Of a stretch of 48,679 nucleotides of DNA, positions 1 through 8,312 are shown one piece after another (position 1 is the first letter of the stretch; the number at the start of each line of letters is the position of its first letter). The stretch covers positions 1 to 48,679 of the forward strand of contig BDTD01000035.1 of assembly GCA_002897635.1 (NCBI GenBank), written 5' to 3'. The DNA is from a bacterium BMS3Abin11. GTDB taxonomy: Bacteria > Pseudomonadota > Gammaproteobacteria > BMS3Bbin11. The position numbers were made by a program, and so were the translations under genes. The notes below the pieces were generated by a model, which ran no database searches, was not told where the DNA came from, and saw nothing but the letters and a program-made list of their open reading frames with translations.

Positions 1-227
1 ATCACTACGTGGTAATGATTGCTCATTACCGCATACGCACAGACATCAATAGCAAAGATTCCAGATAACTCGGCCAGTTTCTCTACCACCCATTGCTTGC
101 GATGAGAGTAGTCCTTTCCGGAATACTGATCCACTCCCCAGAGAAAGGCACGCCGTACACAGCGGCAGATGCAATGGTAATAAGGGGTATCGTCTAAAGA
201 AATCTGGCTTTTGCGTGAACGCGGCAT
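1..227 (-). CDS. REP-associated tyrosine transposase (RAYT), 5' part only
   Basis: The first ~75 codons of a gene whose 3' part lies outside the left edge. The translation opens MPRSRKSQISLDDTPYYHC and reaches AVMSNHYHVV at the window edge, the HxH of the Y1_Tnp (IS200-like) fold; the catalytic tyrosine would be further downstream and is not visible. RAYTs are single-copy domesticated relatives of IS200/IS605 transposases that process REP palindromes on single-stranded DNA. The start at 225-227 is fixed by a strong GGAGGT ribosome site just upstream (about 231-240). A duplicated promoter-like unit precedes it. REP-like palindromes elsewhere in this window are plausible substrates, by inference. 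It could instead be an ordinary IS200-type transposase. Confidence 0.8.
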   Translation of the reverse strand, partial: MPRSRKSQISLDDTPYYHCICRCVRRAFLWGVDQYSGKDYSHRKQWVVEKLAELSGIFAIDVCAYAVMSNHYHVV

Positions 228-284
228 GGCAGGCACCTCCTTGTGTCTGGTCTATCCGATGATCATTTCTGTTCGGGTGTTATC

Positions 285-313
285 AACCTAATGAAAATGT
301 GGGGCGTTGTCAA
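285..313 (-). promoter_or_regulatory. Putative sigma-70 promoter for RAYT, proximal copy
   Basis: On the minus strand TTGACA (308-313) is followed after 17 bases by TAGGTT (285-290). It points at the RAYT start at 227. Consensus -35 and optimal spacing; the -10 keeps only TA...T. Confidence 0.55.
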
Positions 314-345
314 TATTTTGGTGGGTGTCTGTTAGTACTGTTATC

Positions 346-374
346 AACCTAATGAAAATGTGGGGCGTTGTCAA
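346..374 (-). promoter_or_regulatory. Putative sigma-70 promoter for RAYT, distal duplicate
   Basis: The same TTGACA (369-374), 17-base spacer and TAGGTT (346-351) are repeated in the second 61-base unit, giving tandem identical promoters 61 bases apart on the minus strand. Confidence 0.5.
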
Positions 375-407
375 TATTTTGGTGGGTGTCTGTTAGTACT
401 GTTTCAG

Positions 408-491
408 GCATAACGTTGGCTAAGCTGCGCCGCGTAGCGGTGTCAGGTGGAGGCGTTTTTTGCCGGAACGCACTTGAGCGTGTTGTTATGT
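408..491 (-). other. attC recombination site 1 (integron cassette end)
   Basis: On the minus strand the site starts ACATAAC (R'') directly at the end of the DUF2442 gene, contains an imperfect palindrome with the central stem CCGC/GCGG, and ends AACGTTATGC, the classic L'-R' end with GTTATGC as crossover box. Length about 84 bases, within the usual attC range. The stop codon of the upstream gene lies inside the R'' box, as is common in cassettes. No integrase gene or attI is visible. Confidence 0.8.
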
Positions 492-752
492 GATTTTTGC
501 TTTGAGTGGGAATCTTTCAGGGTGTTCTATTGATTCGACCGTAAGATCAACATCTATATCTGGCCAATAAAAATGATTAACACTCTGTGCTTCTACATTG
601 ATTATTTTTTTTATGGGTTGATTCTTAAACCAGGGGAAATCATCATAAGCCAAAAATAGCTCTTTACCTTGCGTAAGTAGCCATACTCCGTGACTAGAAA
701 TGTTAGTTACTTCAACTGCTGAAGTGCTGTTTCCATGCGCTAATGAGCTCAT
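486..752 (-). CDS. DUF2442-like cassette protein
   Basis: An 88-residue protein starting MSSLAHGNSTSAVEVTN, with the DUF2442 pattern of a short N-terminal strand region (GVWLLTQGKELFLAYDDFPWF) and a C-terminal acidic stretch (WPDIDVDLTVESIEHPE). Family function is not established. It is the second gene of a two-gene cassette: its start lies 41 bases inside the end of the DUF4160 gene, so translation is probably coupled. Its stop codon lies within the attC R'' box. DUF2442 and DUF4160 genes are often neighbours, in integron cassettes and elsewhere, and a toxin-antitoxin-like pairing has been suspected; nothing here proves it. The start is chosen because the conserved region begins soon after residue 12. 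Confidence 0.7.
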   Translation of the reverse strand: MSSLAHGNSTSAVEVTNISSHGVWLLTQGKELFLAYDDFPWFKNQPIKKIINVEAQSVNHFYWPDIDVDLTVESIEHPERFPLKAKIT

Positions 753-951
753 TACAATGGACCTCGGCTAATGATTCAATTTCTTTAAGTTGTTTTCTAG
801 TATATTTGTAATTCTTTGATAATTCAATTTCGGGCTCAAGCCAGTACTTTGCTTCGCCATCGCCTGATATTACATGTACATGCATTCGTGATTCTTCTCT
901 TGAAAAGAAGAAAAACCGATAGCCTTTCTCTTTAAATACTGTAGGGCTCAT
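712..951 (-). CDS. DUF4160-like cassette protein
   Basis: A 79-residue protein with the DUF4160 layout: MSPTVFKEKGYRFFFFSREE followed by MHVHVISGDGEAKYWLEPEIEL, where the HVHV segment and the KYWL motif are typical. The C-terminal half is helical and charged. An AGGAA ribosome site lies four bases before the ATG, and only 14 bases separate the start from the attC crossover upstream, the compact spacing expected of a gene cassette. Overlaps the DUF2442 gene by 41 bases. The biochemical role of the family is unknown. Confidence 0.75.
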   Translation of the reverse strand: MSPTVFKEKGYRFFFFSREESRMHVHVISGDGEAKYWLEPEIELSKNYKYTRKQLKEIESLAEVHCNELISAWKQHFSS

Positions 952-965
952 ATTTTTCCTGAATC

Positions 966-1028
966 ACATAACGACCAAGCTCAGACGCAGCCAGCGAAGC
1001 TGGCGTCGGCTGGAGCGCCTGGTTGGAT
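966..1028 (-). other. attC recombination site 2
   Basis: Minus strand: R'' box ATCCAAC (matches RYYYAAC) immediately after the stop of the 253-residue gene, a central hairpin GCCAGC-TTC-GCTGGC, then TTGGTC and GTTATGT as the R' side. About 63 bases. It separates the 253-residue cassette from the DUF4160/DUF2442 cassette, so two cassettes abut in the same orientation. Confidence 0.75.
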
Positions 1029-1029
1029 T

Positions 1030-1791
1030 TCATATTCCTGAGACTAATACAGTGCCGGAACAATGCTTCATATCCATTTTATGCGGCTGCATCATTCCAT
1101 AAGTATCCCGCAAAAAGGAAAGCAGCGCGGAAGAATCTCGGCGGTCGATATTTGTGCGCAAGACAATCGACCCACTATCTTTTTCAATTTCTACTGGGTC
1201 AATAACCGCCTCGTTGAAACTCCTGCATAATGCACTAGATTTCAAGTCCGCGTAACGGGGGGAACAGTCATTTAAACACAGCTGCCCTTGATCTTCGAAA
1301 GTCATAATTACTCCATCCAATACCGATCTATGACGGAAAAACTCGCTTTCACAAAAATAAAGACATTCCCCGGAGAATCCTTTTTCCTTTCCCCAGCCAA
1401 CTATTGTAGCAATGCCATATAAGGTTGATTTGATGTTGTCTATTTGGAGGTCAGGCAGATGACCTTGGGCATGGAGCCAAACCAAGCGAAAATCTGCTTT
1501 AGGCGCAGCATCAGAGGCTAGTTGAGAAACCGCATCTTCGATAATACTAGACACGGAATTATTGTACCCTCCCTTGTATATTTCGCCCGCTACCTTCCCG
1601 GCCACCAATTCAGCATCGCGTACCGCTAACCGATTGGGGTCTGAGAACTTTTCCTTAAGCTCGATCAGGTAACTCGACTCAGAACATTTCACTAGGAAGT
1701 CTGGAGTCTTCATGCCCTTACGACAGGCAATCTTCTCGCAGCAGAACCCTCTCTCATGAAGGATGCTTGGTAGAGTTTCTTCATTTATCAT
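1030..1791 (-). CDS. Cassette protein with PD-(D/E)XK-like motif
   Basis: A 253-residue protein of no family I recognise as a whole. Residues about 29-47 read KTPDFLVKCSESSYLIELKE: a PD followed 15 residues later by a hydrophobic strand and ELK, the spacing of the PD-(D/E)XK nuclease fold (metal-binding D and E-x-K). The rest is mixed alpha/beta with no membrane segment. The start follows an AAGG-type ribosome site six bases upstream. The stop TGA abuts the attC R'' box, so it is a cassette gene; no attC or attI can be found on its 5' side (1792-2100), so the outer cassette boundary is not defined. A nuclease role, perhaps in defence, is inference from one motif. Confidence 0.6.
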   Translation of the reverse strand: MINEETLPSILHERGFCCEKIACRKGMKTPDFLVKCSESSYLIELKEKFSDPNRLAVRDAELVAGKVAGEIYKGGYNNSVSSIIEDAVSQLASDAAPKADFRLVWLHAQGHLPDLQIDNIKSTLYGIATIVGWGKEKGFSGECLYFCESEFFRHRSVLDGVIMTFEDQGQLCLNDCSPRYADLKSSALCRSFNEAVIDPVEIEKDSGSIVLRTNIDRRDSSALLSFLRDTYGMMQPHKMDMKHCSGTVLVSGI

Positions 1792-2191
1792 GTGCAGCCT
1801 TACTTCCTTATTGAAATCTACAGGTATTGGACGGGAAAAGACCGTGTTTCACTACGCCCTTTTTCCTTCTATGACATATTGGTTTGAATATTTTCTTCAT
1901 GATCTCTTCTTAGCTGTTTGATTAAGACTCTCATAGTTATCAGTCTATTGCTATTTCATCTGTTTTAAATCAGCAATCTCAACATCTCTAAAATCAATGC
2001 GTGAACTATGGTTTTCGTCCTCCTATCCCTCAACCTCTGGATTGTTGGAACTGGCAAAATATTCTTTCAATCATCATAGATTAAAAGAGAACATATTAAG
2101 AACGCAACCATGGACAGATTACCACTGCTCATAAACTTACCATTGTCATTTTAATACAAACTCGCATCAGACAAACAGCTGAAACATTTTC
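1792..2191. other. AT-rich non-coding stretch
   Basis: No credible gene, RNA or attC/attI pattern seen on either strand. This is where an attI or a further attC would be expected upstream of the 253-residue cassette; none is recognisable. Confidence 0.5.
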
Positions 2192-2295
2192 CTCTCGCAG
2201 GGTTCGCAGAGAACGCGGGGAGATCAAAGTCTTTGTTTTTATTTAAAATGGCTGATTTTTTGGGTTCCCTGCGTCCTTTGCGAACCCTGCGAGAG
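2192..2295. repeat. Inverted repeat element (25-bp arms)
   Basis: Arms 2192-2216 and 2271-2295 are inverted copies with two mismatches, starting CTCTCGCAGGGTTCGCA. The spacer is about 54 bases and AT-rich. The arms share the GCAGAG..ACGCAAAG theme with the element at 32404-32556, so they may belong to one dispersed family. A 73-codon open frame over this repeat is not considered a gene. The following 2296-2626 shows no gene. Confidence 0.7.
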
Positions 2296-2626
2296 AGTGC
2301 TTTTTTGTTCTTCAGGCTTGTCCTGCATGACTCACAGGCATCAGGGATCCAAGTGCTTTTTTCATGTCTCAAAGCCTTAAAACTTCCATAAAAGAAGTAC
2401 TGTCAATACCTGCTTACCGGCCGAAATTTCTTTGTGGGACAGCTATGATAGATTACCTTATAAATCACCCTTTCTTAAGCAGGTCAAAAACGTGGTAATT
2501 TTTATCTAGCCTGGATTCGTTTTTATCCGCTTCAGAGAGATTAGTGACTTTCTATTTTGTCTGCTATGTTTGGTCTAAAGACGCAACCCCCAGCCGTGCG
2601 CCAGCACAAAAAAACCAACCCTCACC

Positions 2627-3799
2627 CTACTCATCACCATCATCCCATACCGGCTTAACCGTATTCCACCGCTTACAACCAGGACACTGCCAATGCATGG
2701 CGTTCCCACGAAACCCGCAATGTTCACACAAATAGTTTTTTCGTGATTTCAGGACACGCTCTATTATTGCCTCTAAGGTCTCAAGATCAGACTTCGACTG
2801 ACCATCGGCCTGCGCGGCTGAGAGGTGAATCATACGAGATAGACCATGCATTGAGGGTTGCAGGCGCAGTTCTTCAATAACAAATTCACGGGCCGCCGAC
2901 GAGCCCTCATTTGCTTCGATCTCTTCTGCCAGTTTTAACATGACCGGGATTGCACGATCTTTTTCCAGTGCTTTATTTAAGAGCTGCAGCCAGGCATCCT
3001 GATTTCCGGTTTCTTTAAAGCACTCGGACAGCTGGCCCAGCACTTCAGGTAAATATCTTCGATCCTGGTTTTCTATCTTTTTCCAGTAGCGAATAGCTTT
3101 TTTGCAGTCTCCCGCATCCCGCGCGATCTGGCCACGCAGAATATTCGCCCTTACTGAATCAGGATCCTTTGATAAGGCTTTCTTCAGTAAAGTTTTTGCC
3201 TGGTCGGGGTTGTTCCTGCCGATTTCGTCCTCTGCCTGTTCACAGAGAAAATGGGCAATCATCTCATCGACCGATTCACCGCTAGCCCTGGCAAGGCGTT
3301 TCGCTGTAGCAATCGCCTGATCCCATTCTTTTTCCTGCTGATAAACATAAAGCAACTGGCGCAAGGCAGGCTCAGGATCCTTCTCAATTTCGGCATATTC
3401 AAGTAACAGGTTCTCGGCCCTGTCCAGCAAACCTGCCTTCAGGTAATCCTGAGCCAGTTCAAACAGTGCCTGACTGCGCTGATGACAATCCAGTTTTGGC
3501 CTTGCAATCAGATTCTGGTGAATTCTTGTTGCACGCTCGATCTCACCTCTGCGACGAAACAGGTTGCCTAGCATCAAGTGCGTTTCGACGGTTTCTGTAT
3601 CAACTTCCAGCACCTTGATGAAAACCTCAATGGCCTTATCCGGCTGCTCGTTAAGCAGGAGATTTAGACCCTTGAAGTAATCCGAAGGGATTTCACCTGT
3701 ACCCTTGCGTTTTTTTGATCGCTGATCCTGACGAGCGGCAATCCAGCCAGAAATTACGGCAACAGGCAGCAGTAATAACAGCCATGCGACATCAAACAC
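2627..3799 (-). CDS. lapB: Lipopolysaccharide assembly protein B
   Basis: A 390-residue inner-membrane protein (E. coli LapB/YciM is 389). Residues 2-20 form one N-terminal membrane segment, followed by a positively charged linker and TPR repeats over roughly residues 45-330 (for example the helix pairs around GNLFRRRGEIERA and AQDYLKAGLLDRAENLL). The C-terminus is a rubredoxin-type knuckle, CEHCGF...CPGCKRW, about residues 355-375. Known role: with FtsH it controls LpxC turnover and links LPS synthesis to export. The start is GTG at 3799, one base after the lapA stop, so the pair is coupled. It is the last gene of the minus-strand block. Confidence 0.95.
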   Translation of the reverse strand: MFDVAWLLLLLPVAVISGWIAARQDQRSKKRKGTGEIPSDYFKGLNLLLNEQPDKAIEVFIKVLEVDTETVETHLMLGNLFRRRGEIERATRIHQNLIARPKLDCHQRSQALFELAQDYLKAGLLDRAENLLLEYAEIEKDPEPALRQLLYVYQQEKEWDQAIATAKRLARASGESVDEMIAHFLCEQAEDEIGRNNPDQAKTLLKKALSKDPDSVRANILRGQIARDAGDCKKAIRYWKKIENQDRRYLPEVLGQLSECFKETGNQDAWLQLLNKALEKDRAIPVMLKLAEEIEANEGSSAAREFVIEELRLQPSMHGLSRMIHLSAAQADGQSKSDLETLEAIIERVLKSRKNYLCEHCGFRGNAMHWQCPGCKRWNTVKPVWDDGDE

Positions 3800-3800
3800 T

Positions 3801-4097
3801 TCAGATAGAACCCCTGGTAGACAAGGTACTTTGTTGCTGAAGCTCTTTGCTCAGTTTCCGGATTTCTTTTTTTGCCCGCAGTAATTCCCGATGCCTACGC
3901 AACTGCGACATTAAGGTCATCAGCATGCCGATCAACATTCCTAGCAGTAAAGTCACCAGCAGGACAACAACCAGCGGCGCAGATATGGCTATATCCGGGT
4001 AGTAATTGAGCTCAACCAGCTGTGGATTTTTTAGGGAAAATGTGAGTCCAATAACCACAATAACTATGAACAGCAGTAAATATAAGAATAGCTTCAT
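3801..4097 (-). CDS. lapA: Lipopolysaccharide assembly protein A
   Basis: A 98-residue DUF1049 protein. Two hydrophobic segments (about residues 2-20 and 40-62) are separated by LKNPQLVELNYYPDIAI, the loop typical of LapA, and followed by a basic coiled-coil tail (LRRHRELLRAKKEIRKL). It is an inner-membrane partner of LapB. An AAGGAAG ribosome site precedes the ATG. It lies downstream of the ihfB terminator, so lapAB may have its own promoter or depend on read-through. Confidence 0.93.
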   Translation of the reverse strand: MKLFLYLLLFIVIVVIGLTFSLKNPQLVELNYYPDIAISAPLVVVLLVTLLLGMLIGMLMTLMSQLRRHRELLRAKKEIRKLSKELQQQSTLSTRGSI

Positions 4098-4156
4098 GTC
4101 GTCTTCCTTACAGAATCCATAAGCATTCTACCTGTACGGGGGGAAAATGGCATTAA

Positions 4157-4187
4157 AAAACCCGCCGTACTGCAAGTGGCGGGTTTT
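4157..4187 (-). terminator. Intrinsic terminator after rpsA-ihfB
   Basis: On the minus strand AAAACCCGCC, an 11-base loop and GGCGGGTTTTTT form a 10-bp stem with a U-run, 26 bases beyond the ihfB stop. Confidence 0.9.
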
Positions 4188-4212
4188 GTGTGGTTTGTGT
4201 CAATCAATAAAA

Positions 4213-4503
4213 TCAGGGTATATCAACACGCTGACGTAGCTCTTTGCCAGGCTTAAAGTGCGGCACATGCTTATCCGGCACAGTCACAGAATTACCCGTT
4301 TTAGGGTTGCGCCCTACGCGCGCTCGACGATGATGTAAAGTAAAACTGCCAAAACCTCTCACTTCGATTCTTTCACCGCTGGATAGTGCGCTGGTCAGAC
4401 ATTCAAGAATTACTTTAACTGCCAGTTCAACATCACGATAGCCAAGCTGATTTTGGTCAGCCGAGAGTGAATCAATAAGTTCTGATTTTGTCATCGTCGT
4501 CAT
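4213..4503 (-). CDS. ihfB: Integration host factor subunit beta
   Basis: A 96-residue DNA-bending histone-like protein. It has the IHF beta signature [21 protein letters not shown] and the beta-arm proline region ([15 protein letters not shown]). It pairs with IHF alpha. Two starts are possible: ATG at 4503 (MTTMTKSEL) or 4494 (MTKSEL, as in E. coli, 93 residues). The GGGG before 4503 is very close to it and too far from 4494 to decide. It lies 16 bases after rpsA, the conserved gammaproteobacterial pair, and ends at a strong terminator. Confidence 0.96.
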   Translation of the reverse strand: MTTMTKSELIDSLSADQNQLGYRDVELAVKVILECLTSALSSGERIEVRGFGSFTLHHRRARVGRNPKTGNSVTVPDKHVPHFKPGKELRQRVDIP

Positions 4504-4519
4504 CCGCCCCTAATGTCGT

Positions 4520-6190
4520 TTATTTTTTTGACAACTGTTCCTTCAGCTTATCACCAAGTGAGGTCATACTGCCAGCTGGTTTTGCTGAGTATTCGCGTAC
4601 CGCCTCGCTTTCTGCCTCTGCTTCAAGTGCTTTTATGGAAAGAGAAATCCTGCGGCTCTTGCGATCTATGCTGGTGATTTTAGTTTCGATAGTATCACCT
4701 TCAATGAGTGCACTGCGCGCATCTTCAACCCGATCCTGTGATATCTCGGAAACACGCAGATAACCAGTAACCAGATCAGCCAGTTTAATGACTGCTCCCT
4801 TGGTATCAACGCTTTCTACGATACCCTTAACAGCAGCGCCCTTCCCGTGCTCGGCAACAAAGCTGGTGAAAGGATCGCCTTCAACCTGTTTTAGTCCCAG
4901 TGAAATACGCTCACGTTCTGCATCAATAGCAAGAATGACAGTTTCTACTTCATCACCCTTTTTGAAATCCATCACGACTTCCTCACCAGTGCGCTCCCAT
5001 GACAGGTCGCTGAGATGAATCAGACCGTCGATTGCACCTTCCAGACCAACAAAAATACCAAAATCGGTAATGGACTTGATACAACCTGATACCTTGTCAT
5101 TTTTGTTGTGGGTGGCGGCAAAAGCCTCCCATGGATTGGTTGAACATTGCTTCATGCCGAGAGAAATACGACGGCGCTCTGTATCGATGTCCAGAACCAT
5201 AACTTCAACTTCATCACCTACCTGAACAACCTTGGAAGGATGAATATTCTTATTGGTCCAGTCCATTTCTGAAACGTGGACCAGGCCTTCTACACCATCT
5301 TCAATTTCTACAAATGCACCGTAATCGGTAACGTTTGTGACCTTGCCGATGATACGTGTATCACGAGGATAACGACGCGGGAGATCGCCCCATGGATCTT
5401 CTTCTGTCTGTTTGAGGCCAAGTGAAACACGGTTACGTTCCTTATCAAACTTTAGCACGCGTGCCTCAATTTCATCACCAACGTTGAGCACTTCTGAAGG
5501 ATGTTTGACACGCTTCCAGGAGATGTCTGTGATATGCAGCAGACCATCGATACCGCCAAGATTGACGAATGCACCGTAATCGGTCAGGTTTTTGATAACA
5601 CCCTTGACCAGTTGACCTTCTTCCATGTTTTCCAGTAGTGCATCACGTTCTGCAGTCAGCTCTTTCTCAACCACGGCGCGACGGGAAACAACAACATTAT
5701 TACGCGGACGATCGATCTTGATAATCTTGAATTCCAGATCTTTACCTTCGAGGTAGGTAGCATCCTTAACCGGACGCACGTCAACCAACGAACCTGGCAG
5801 GAAGGCTCGGATAGTCCCGAGGCTAACTGTAAAGCCACCTTTGACCTTACCGGTGATACGGCCGATGACAATGACATCTTTCTCGTGGTCTTTCTCAAGA
5901 TCTTCCCATGCACGCACACGGATAGCCTTTTCACGGGACAGGCGGGTTGAGCCTGTGCCGTCTTCAATTGATTCGATAGCAACTTCTACGTCGTCGCCTA
6001 TTTTTACTGTCAGTACACCATCGGCATCCTTGAATTCACCCGCAGGGATTTCACCCTCGGTCTTCAGGCCGGCATTGACGATTACATAATCATCATTGAC
6101 ATCAACGACCTGTCCGATCGTTACTTCTCCGGAACGCATCTCCGCCTTTGACAGGCTCTGTTCCAGTAATTCAGCAAATGTTTCACTCAT
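4520..6190 (-). CDS. rpsA: 30S ribosomal protein S1
   Basis: A 556-residue protein (E. coli 557) with six S1 RNA-binding repeats; the recurring YGAFV(N/E)L..GIDGLLH(I/V)S pattern is clear at about residues 206, 293, and 380. The first two N-terminal repeats are the ribosome-binding ones in the family. Needed for initiation on structured mRNAs and, in E. coli, autoregulating its own translation through the leader; the 112-base gap between cmk and rpsA (6191-6302) could hold a comparable leader. Followed by ihfB. Confidence 0.97.
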   Translation of the reverse strand: MSETFAELLEQSLSKAEMRSGEVTIGQVVDVNDDYVIVNAGLKTEGEIPAGEFKDADGVLTVKIGDDVEVAIESIEDGTGSTRLSREKAIRVRAWEDLEKDHEKDVIVIGRITGKVKGGFTVSLGTIRAFLPGSLVDVRPVKDATYLEGKDLEFKIIKIDRPRNNVVVSRRAVVEKELTAERDALLENMEEGQLVKGVIKNLTDYGAFVNLGGIDGLLHITDISWKRVKHPSEVLNVGDEIEARVLKFDKERNRVSLGLKQTEEDPWGDLPRRYPRDTRIIGKVTNVTDYGAFVEIEDGVEGLVHVSEMDWTNKNIHPSKVVQVGDEVEVMVLDIDTERRRISLGMKQCSTNPWEAFAATHNKNDKVSGCIKSITDFGIFVGLEGAIDGLIHLSDLSWERTGEEVVMDFKKGDEVETVILAIDAERERISLGLKQVEGDPFTSFVAEHGKGAAVKGIVESVDTKGAVIKLADLVTGYLRVSEISQDRVEDARSALIEGDTIETKITSIDRKSRRISLSIKALEAEAESEAVREYSAKPAGSMTSLGDKLKEQLSKK

Positions 6191-6302
6191 GGTTTAAATA
6201 CAACTCGGTTTGATTGTATCGGGCACGGCCCACAGAGTATTAGTAGGCATTGGTTAATGTTATCCGCTGACCAGCAACGCCCAAAGACGAATAGACTAAT
6301 CG

Positions 6303-6983
6303 TTACAGACTCTGGTACCCGACTTGCTGCCTGATTTGCCCGATCACCTGTCCCAGGCTCATATCGGACGTATCCAGCACAATCGCGTCTGCTGCGGGAA
6401 TCAAAGGAGAATTCGTGCGTTCCGCATCACGTGCATCGCGCTCAGAAATCACCGTAAAAAGACGCGGGATGCTATCATTTATTCCTTTATTCTTCAACTG
6501 CTTAAATCGTCGTTCTGCCCTTATTTTAGCGGAAGCAGTGAGAAAAAACTTGTGTGTTGCATCCGGAAAGACCACTGTCCCCATGTCCCGGCCATCGGCA
6601 ACCAGCCCGGGTGGCTGACGAAAATCTCGCTGCCGCTGTAGCAGAGCTGCGCGGATATCACCATCGGCAGCCAGCTTTGAAGCCATCGCGCCACATTCTT
6701 CAGTACGTATCGAAGATGATATATCTGTCCCAGCAAGCAGCACATCCGCGCCGCCGTCAGCGGCAGGCTTAAAAGCAATCTTTAGTTCTTGCGCCAACGA
6801 AACAATTTTTTCCTTATCTTTACTCAATTCCAGACCTGCCAGCTCGGCTGCATAGGCCAAGGCCCGATAAATGGCTCCAGAATCGAGATAATGCCAGCCC
6901 AGACTCGTCGCCAGTTGCTGACTGACCGTACCCTTGCCAGAGCCACTGGGGCCATCGATGGTAATCACCGGAATGTCAGTCAT
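6303..6983 (-). CDS. cmk: Cytidylate kinase
   Basis: A 226-residue NMP kinase that phosphorylates CMP and dCMP. The P-loop GPSGSGKGTVSQQL is at residues 12-25, the CMP-binding DSGAIYRALA follows at 35, and GRDMGTVVFPDA marks the core lid region. Typical length (E. coli 227). The start is three bases after the aroA stop, so translation is coupled. The aroA-cmk-rpsA order is conserved. Confidence 0.96.
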   Translation of the reverse strand: MTDIPVITIDGPSGSGKGTVSQQLATSLGWHYLDSGAIYRALAYAAELAGLELSKDKEKIVSLAQELKIAFKPAADGGADVLLAGTDISSSIRTEECGAMASKLAADGDIRAALLQRQRDFRQPPGLVADGRDMGTVVFPDATHKFFLTASAKIRAERRFKQLKNKGINDSIPRLFTVISERDARDAERTNSPLIPAADAIVLDTSDMSLGQVIGQIRQQVGYQSL

Positions 6984-6986
6984 TAG

Positions 6987-8291
6987 CTATATAACCGTTA
7001 TTTCCAGGCCACAACTTGCAGCTAGAGAATGAAAATCAGGAAATGATGTAGCAACGTTGTCGCAATCATCAATAACAATTTCCGTGTTGCTCATCAGCCC
7101 TGCCATAGCAAAGGCCATGGCTATACGGTGGTCGCCATGGCTGTCTACCGTGCCACCCTGAATCTGACTACCCTGCACGTGCATCCCGTCTGCTGTTTCG
7201 ATGATATCGACGCCTATATTGGTCAGGCCCCTGGCCATCGCTGCAATGCGGTCAGATTCCTTCACCCTGAGTTCTGCTGCCCCGCTAAGAATGGTTTCAC
7301 CACTGGCCACAGCAGCAGCAATAAGAATGGCTGGAAACTCATCGATGGCAAGTGGCACGTGCGCTTCATCAATATGAATCCCATGCAGTGGGGCAGACTG
7401 AACAATCAGATCTGCTACCGGCTCACCGCCTACAGTTCGCTCATTCTTCAGTTCTATATCCGCACCCATCTGCTTTAAAATGAAGAGAATTCCCGTTCGT
7501 GTTGGATTGATACCGACGTTCTTAATCTCGACCCGTGAGCCTGGTGCTATGGATGCACCGACAATAAAAAATGCAGCAGAAGAAATATCTCCCGGCACCA
7601 CCATATCGGTCGCTGTCAGACGAAAACCCGGTTCCAGACACACCCTGGGGCCGTCACTGGTAACGGGATATCCAAAGCCTCGTAACATACGCTCGGTATG
7701 GTCTCTGGTTGGGGCAGGTTCAGTAATACAGGTCTTGCCTTCGGCATATAGACCTGCAAGTAACAGGCAGGATTTTACCTGTGCACTGGCCATTGGCATC
7801 TGATAATGAATGCCTCGCAAGCCGTTAGCAGGATTAATCTGCAAAGGCGGGGTACCGCCTTTAGCGGTACTGATCTGCGCACCCATTTCGGTCAATGGAT
7901 CGACAACTCTGCGCATAGGCCTGCCGGACAGAGATTTATCACCGGTTAGACACGAGGGAAACGGCTGCCCACTTAACAGGCCTGACAACAAACGCATCGC
8001 TGTACCTGAATTCCCCATATTCAGGTCATGCTGCGGCTGGCTCAGTCCATGTAGACCCATCCCGCGGATTACCAGCCGGCCTTCATCCGGTCCCTCAATG
8101 TTGACGCCCATTGCACGAAAGGCAGCAATCGTTGCCAGAACATCCTCACCTTCCAGTAAACCGCTGACATGGGTGATCCCCTCTGCCAGCGCGCCCAATA
8201 TCACCGATCGATGTGAAATGGATTTATCACCTGGAATACGAATGGTGCCTGCTAATTGTCCACCGGGACTAATCTTGAAGCGTTTACTCAC
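6987..8291 (-). CDS. aroA: 3-phosphoshikimate 1-carboxyvinyltransferase (EPSP synthase)
   Basis: A 434-residue two-domain enzyme of the shikimate pathway joining shikimate 3-phosphate and PEP. Visible motifs: PGDKSISHRSVILGALAEG near the N-terminus, GNSGTAMRLLSGLLSG, TGDKSLSGRPMRR, RDHTERML and KESDRIAAMARGL, all substrate-binding signatures. The first glycine loop region reads GNSGTAMRL, with alanine after NSGT as in the usual enzyme. Follows tyrA by 21 bases. Confidence 0.97.
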   Translation of the reverse strand: MSKRFKISPGGQLAGTIRIPGDKSISHRSVILGALAEGITHVSGLLEGEDVLATIAAFRAMGVNIEGPDEGRLVIRGMGLHGLSQPQHDLNMGNSGTAMRLLSGLLSGQPFPSCLTGDKSLSGRPMRRVVDPLTEMGAQISTAKGGTPPLQINPANGLRGIHYQMPMASAQVKSCLLLAGLYAEGKTCITEPAPTRDHTERMLRGFGYPVTSDGPRVCLEPGFRLTATDMVVPGDISSAAFFIVGASIAPGSRVEIKNVGINPTRTGILFILKQMGADIELKNERTVGGEPVADLIVQSAPLHGIHIDEAHVPLAIDEFPAILIAAAVASGETILSGAAELRVKESDRIAAMARGLTNIGVDIIETADGMHVQGSQIQGGTVDSHGDHRIAMAFAMAGLMSNTEIVIDDCDNVATSFPDFHSLAASCGLEITVI

Positions 8292-8312
8292 CCGTTACTC
8301 CACAAACAGGGA

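Larger units (their letters stand above)
280..402. repeat. 61-bp perfect tandem duplication
   Basis: Two identical 61-base units in direct tandem (about 281-341 and 342-402); identity extends three bases left of the first unit. The duplication lies between the RAYT start and the attC site at 408-491, so it sits at the junction of the cassette array and the transposase gene. Each unit holds one promoter-like pair on the minus strand (separate entries). Recent duplication is likely because the copies are identical. Confidence 0.95.

Noticed and set aside
280-402. CRISPR array
   Set aside because: Only two adjacent 61-base copies with no spacer; no other regularly spaced repeats or cas genes are seen in the window.
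1023-1205. Plus-strand open frame over the attC and the 253-residue gene
   Set aside because: It is antisense to a better-supported gene and starts within the attC site.
1792-2191. attI site or integrase gene next to the cassettes
   Set aside because: No integrase-like protein on either strand and no GTTRRRY site paired with integrase-binding boxes could be recognised.
2151-2372. 73-codon open frame on the minus strand
   Set aside because: It is made mostly of the two arms of an inverted repeat (2192-2295), has no ribosome site and no family resemblance.
2596-2610. Terminator for lapB
   Set aside because: The GTGC/GCAC stem has the T-run on the upstream side for the minus strand, the wrong order for an intrinsic terminator.
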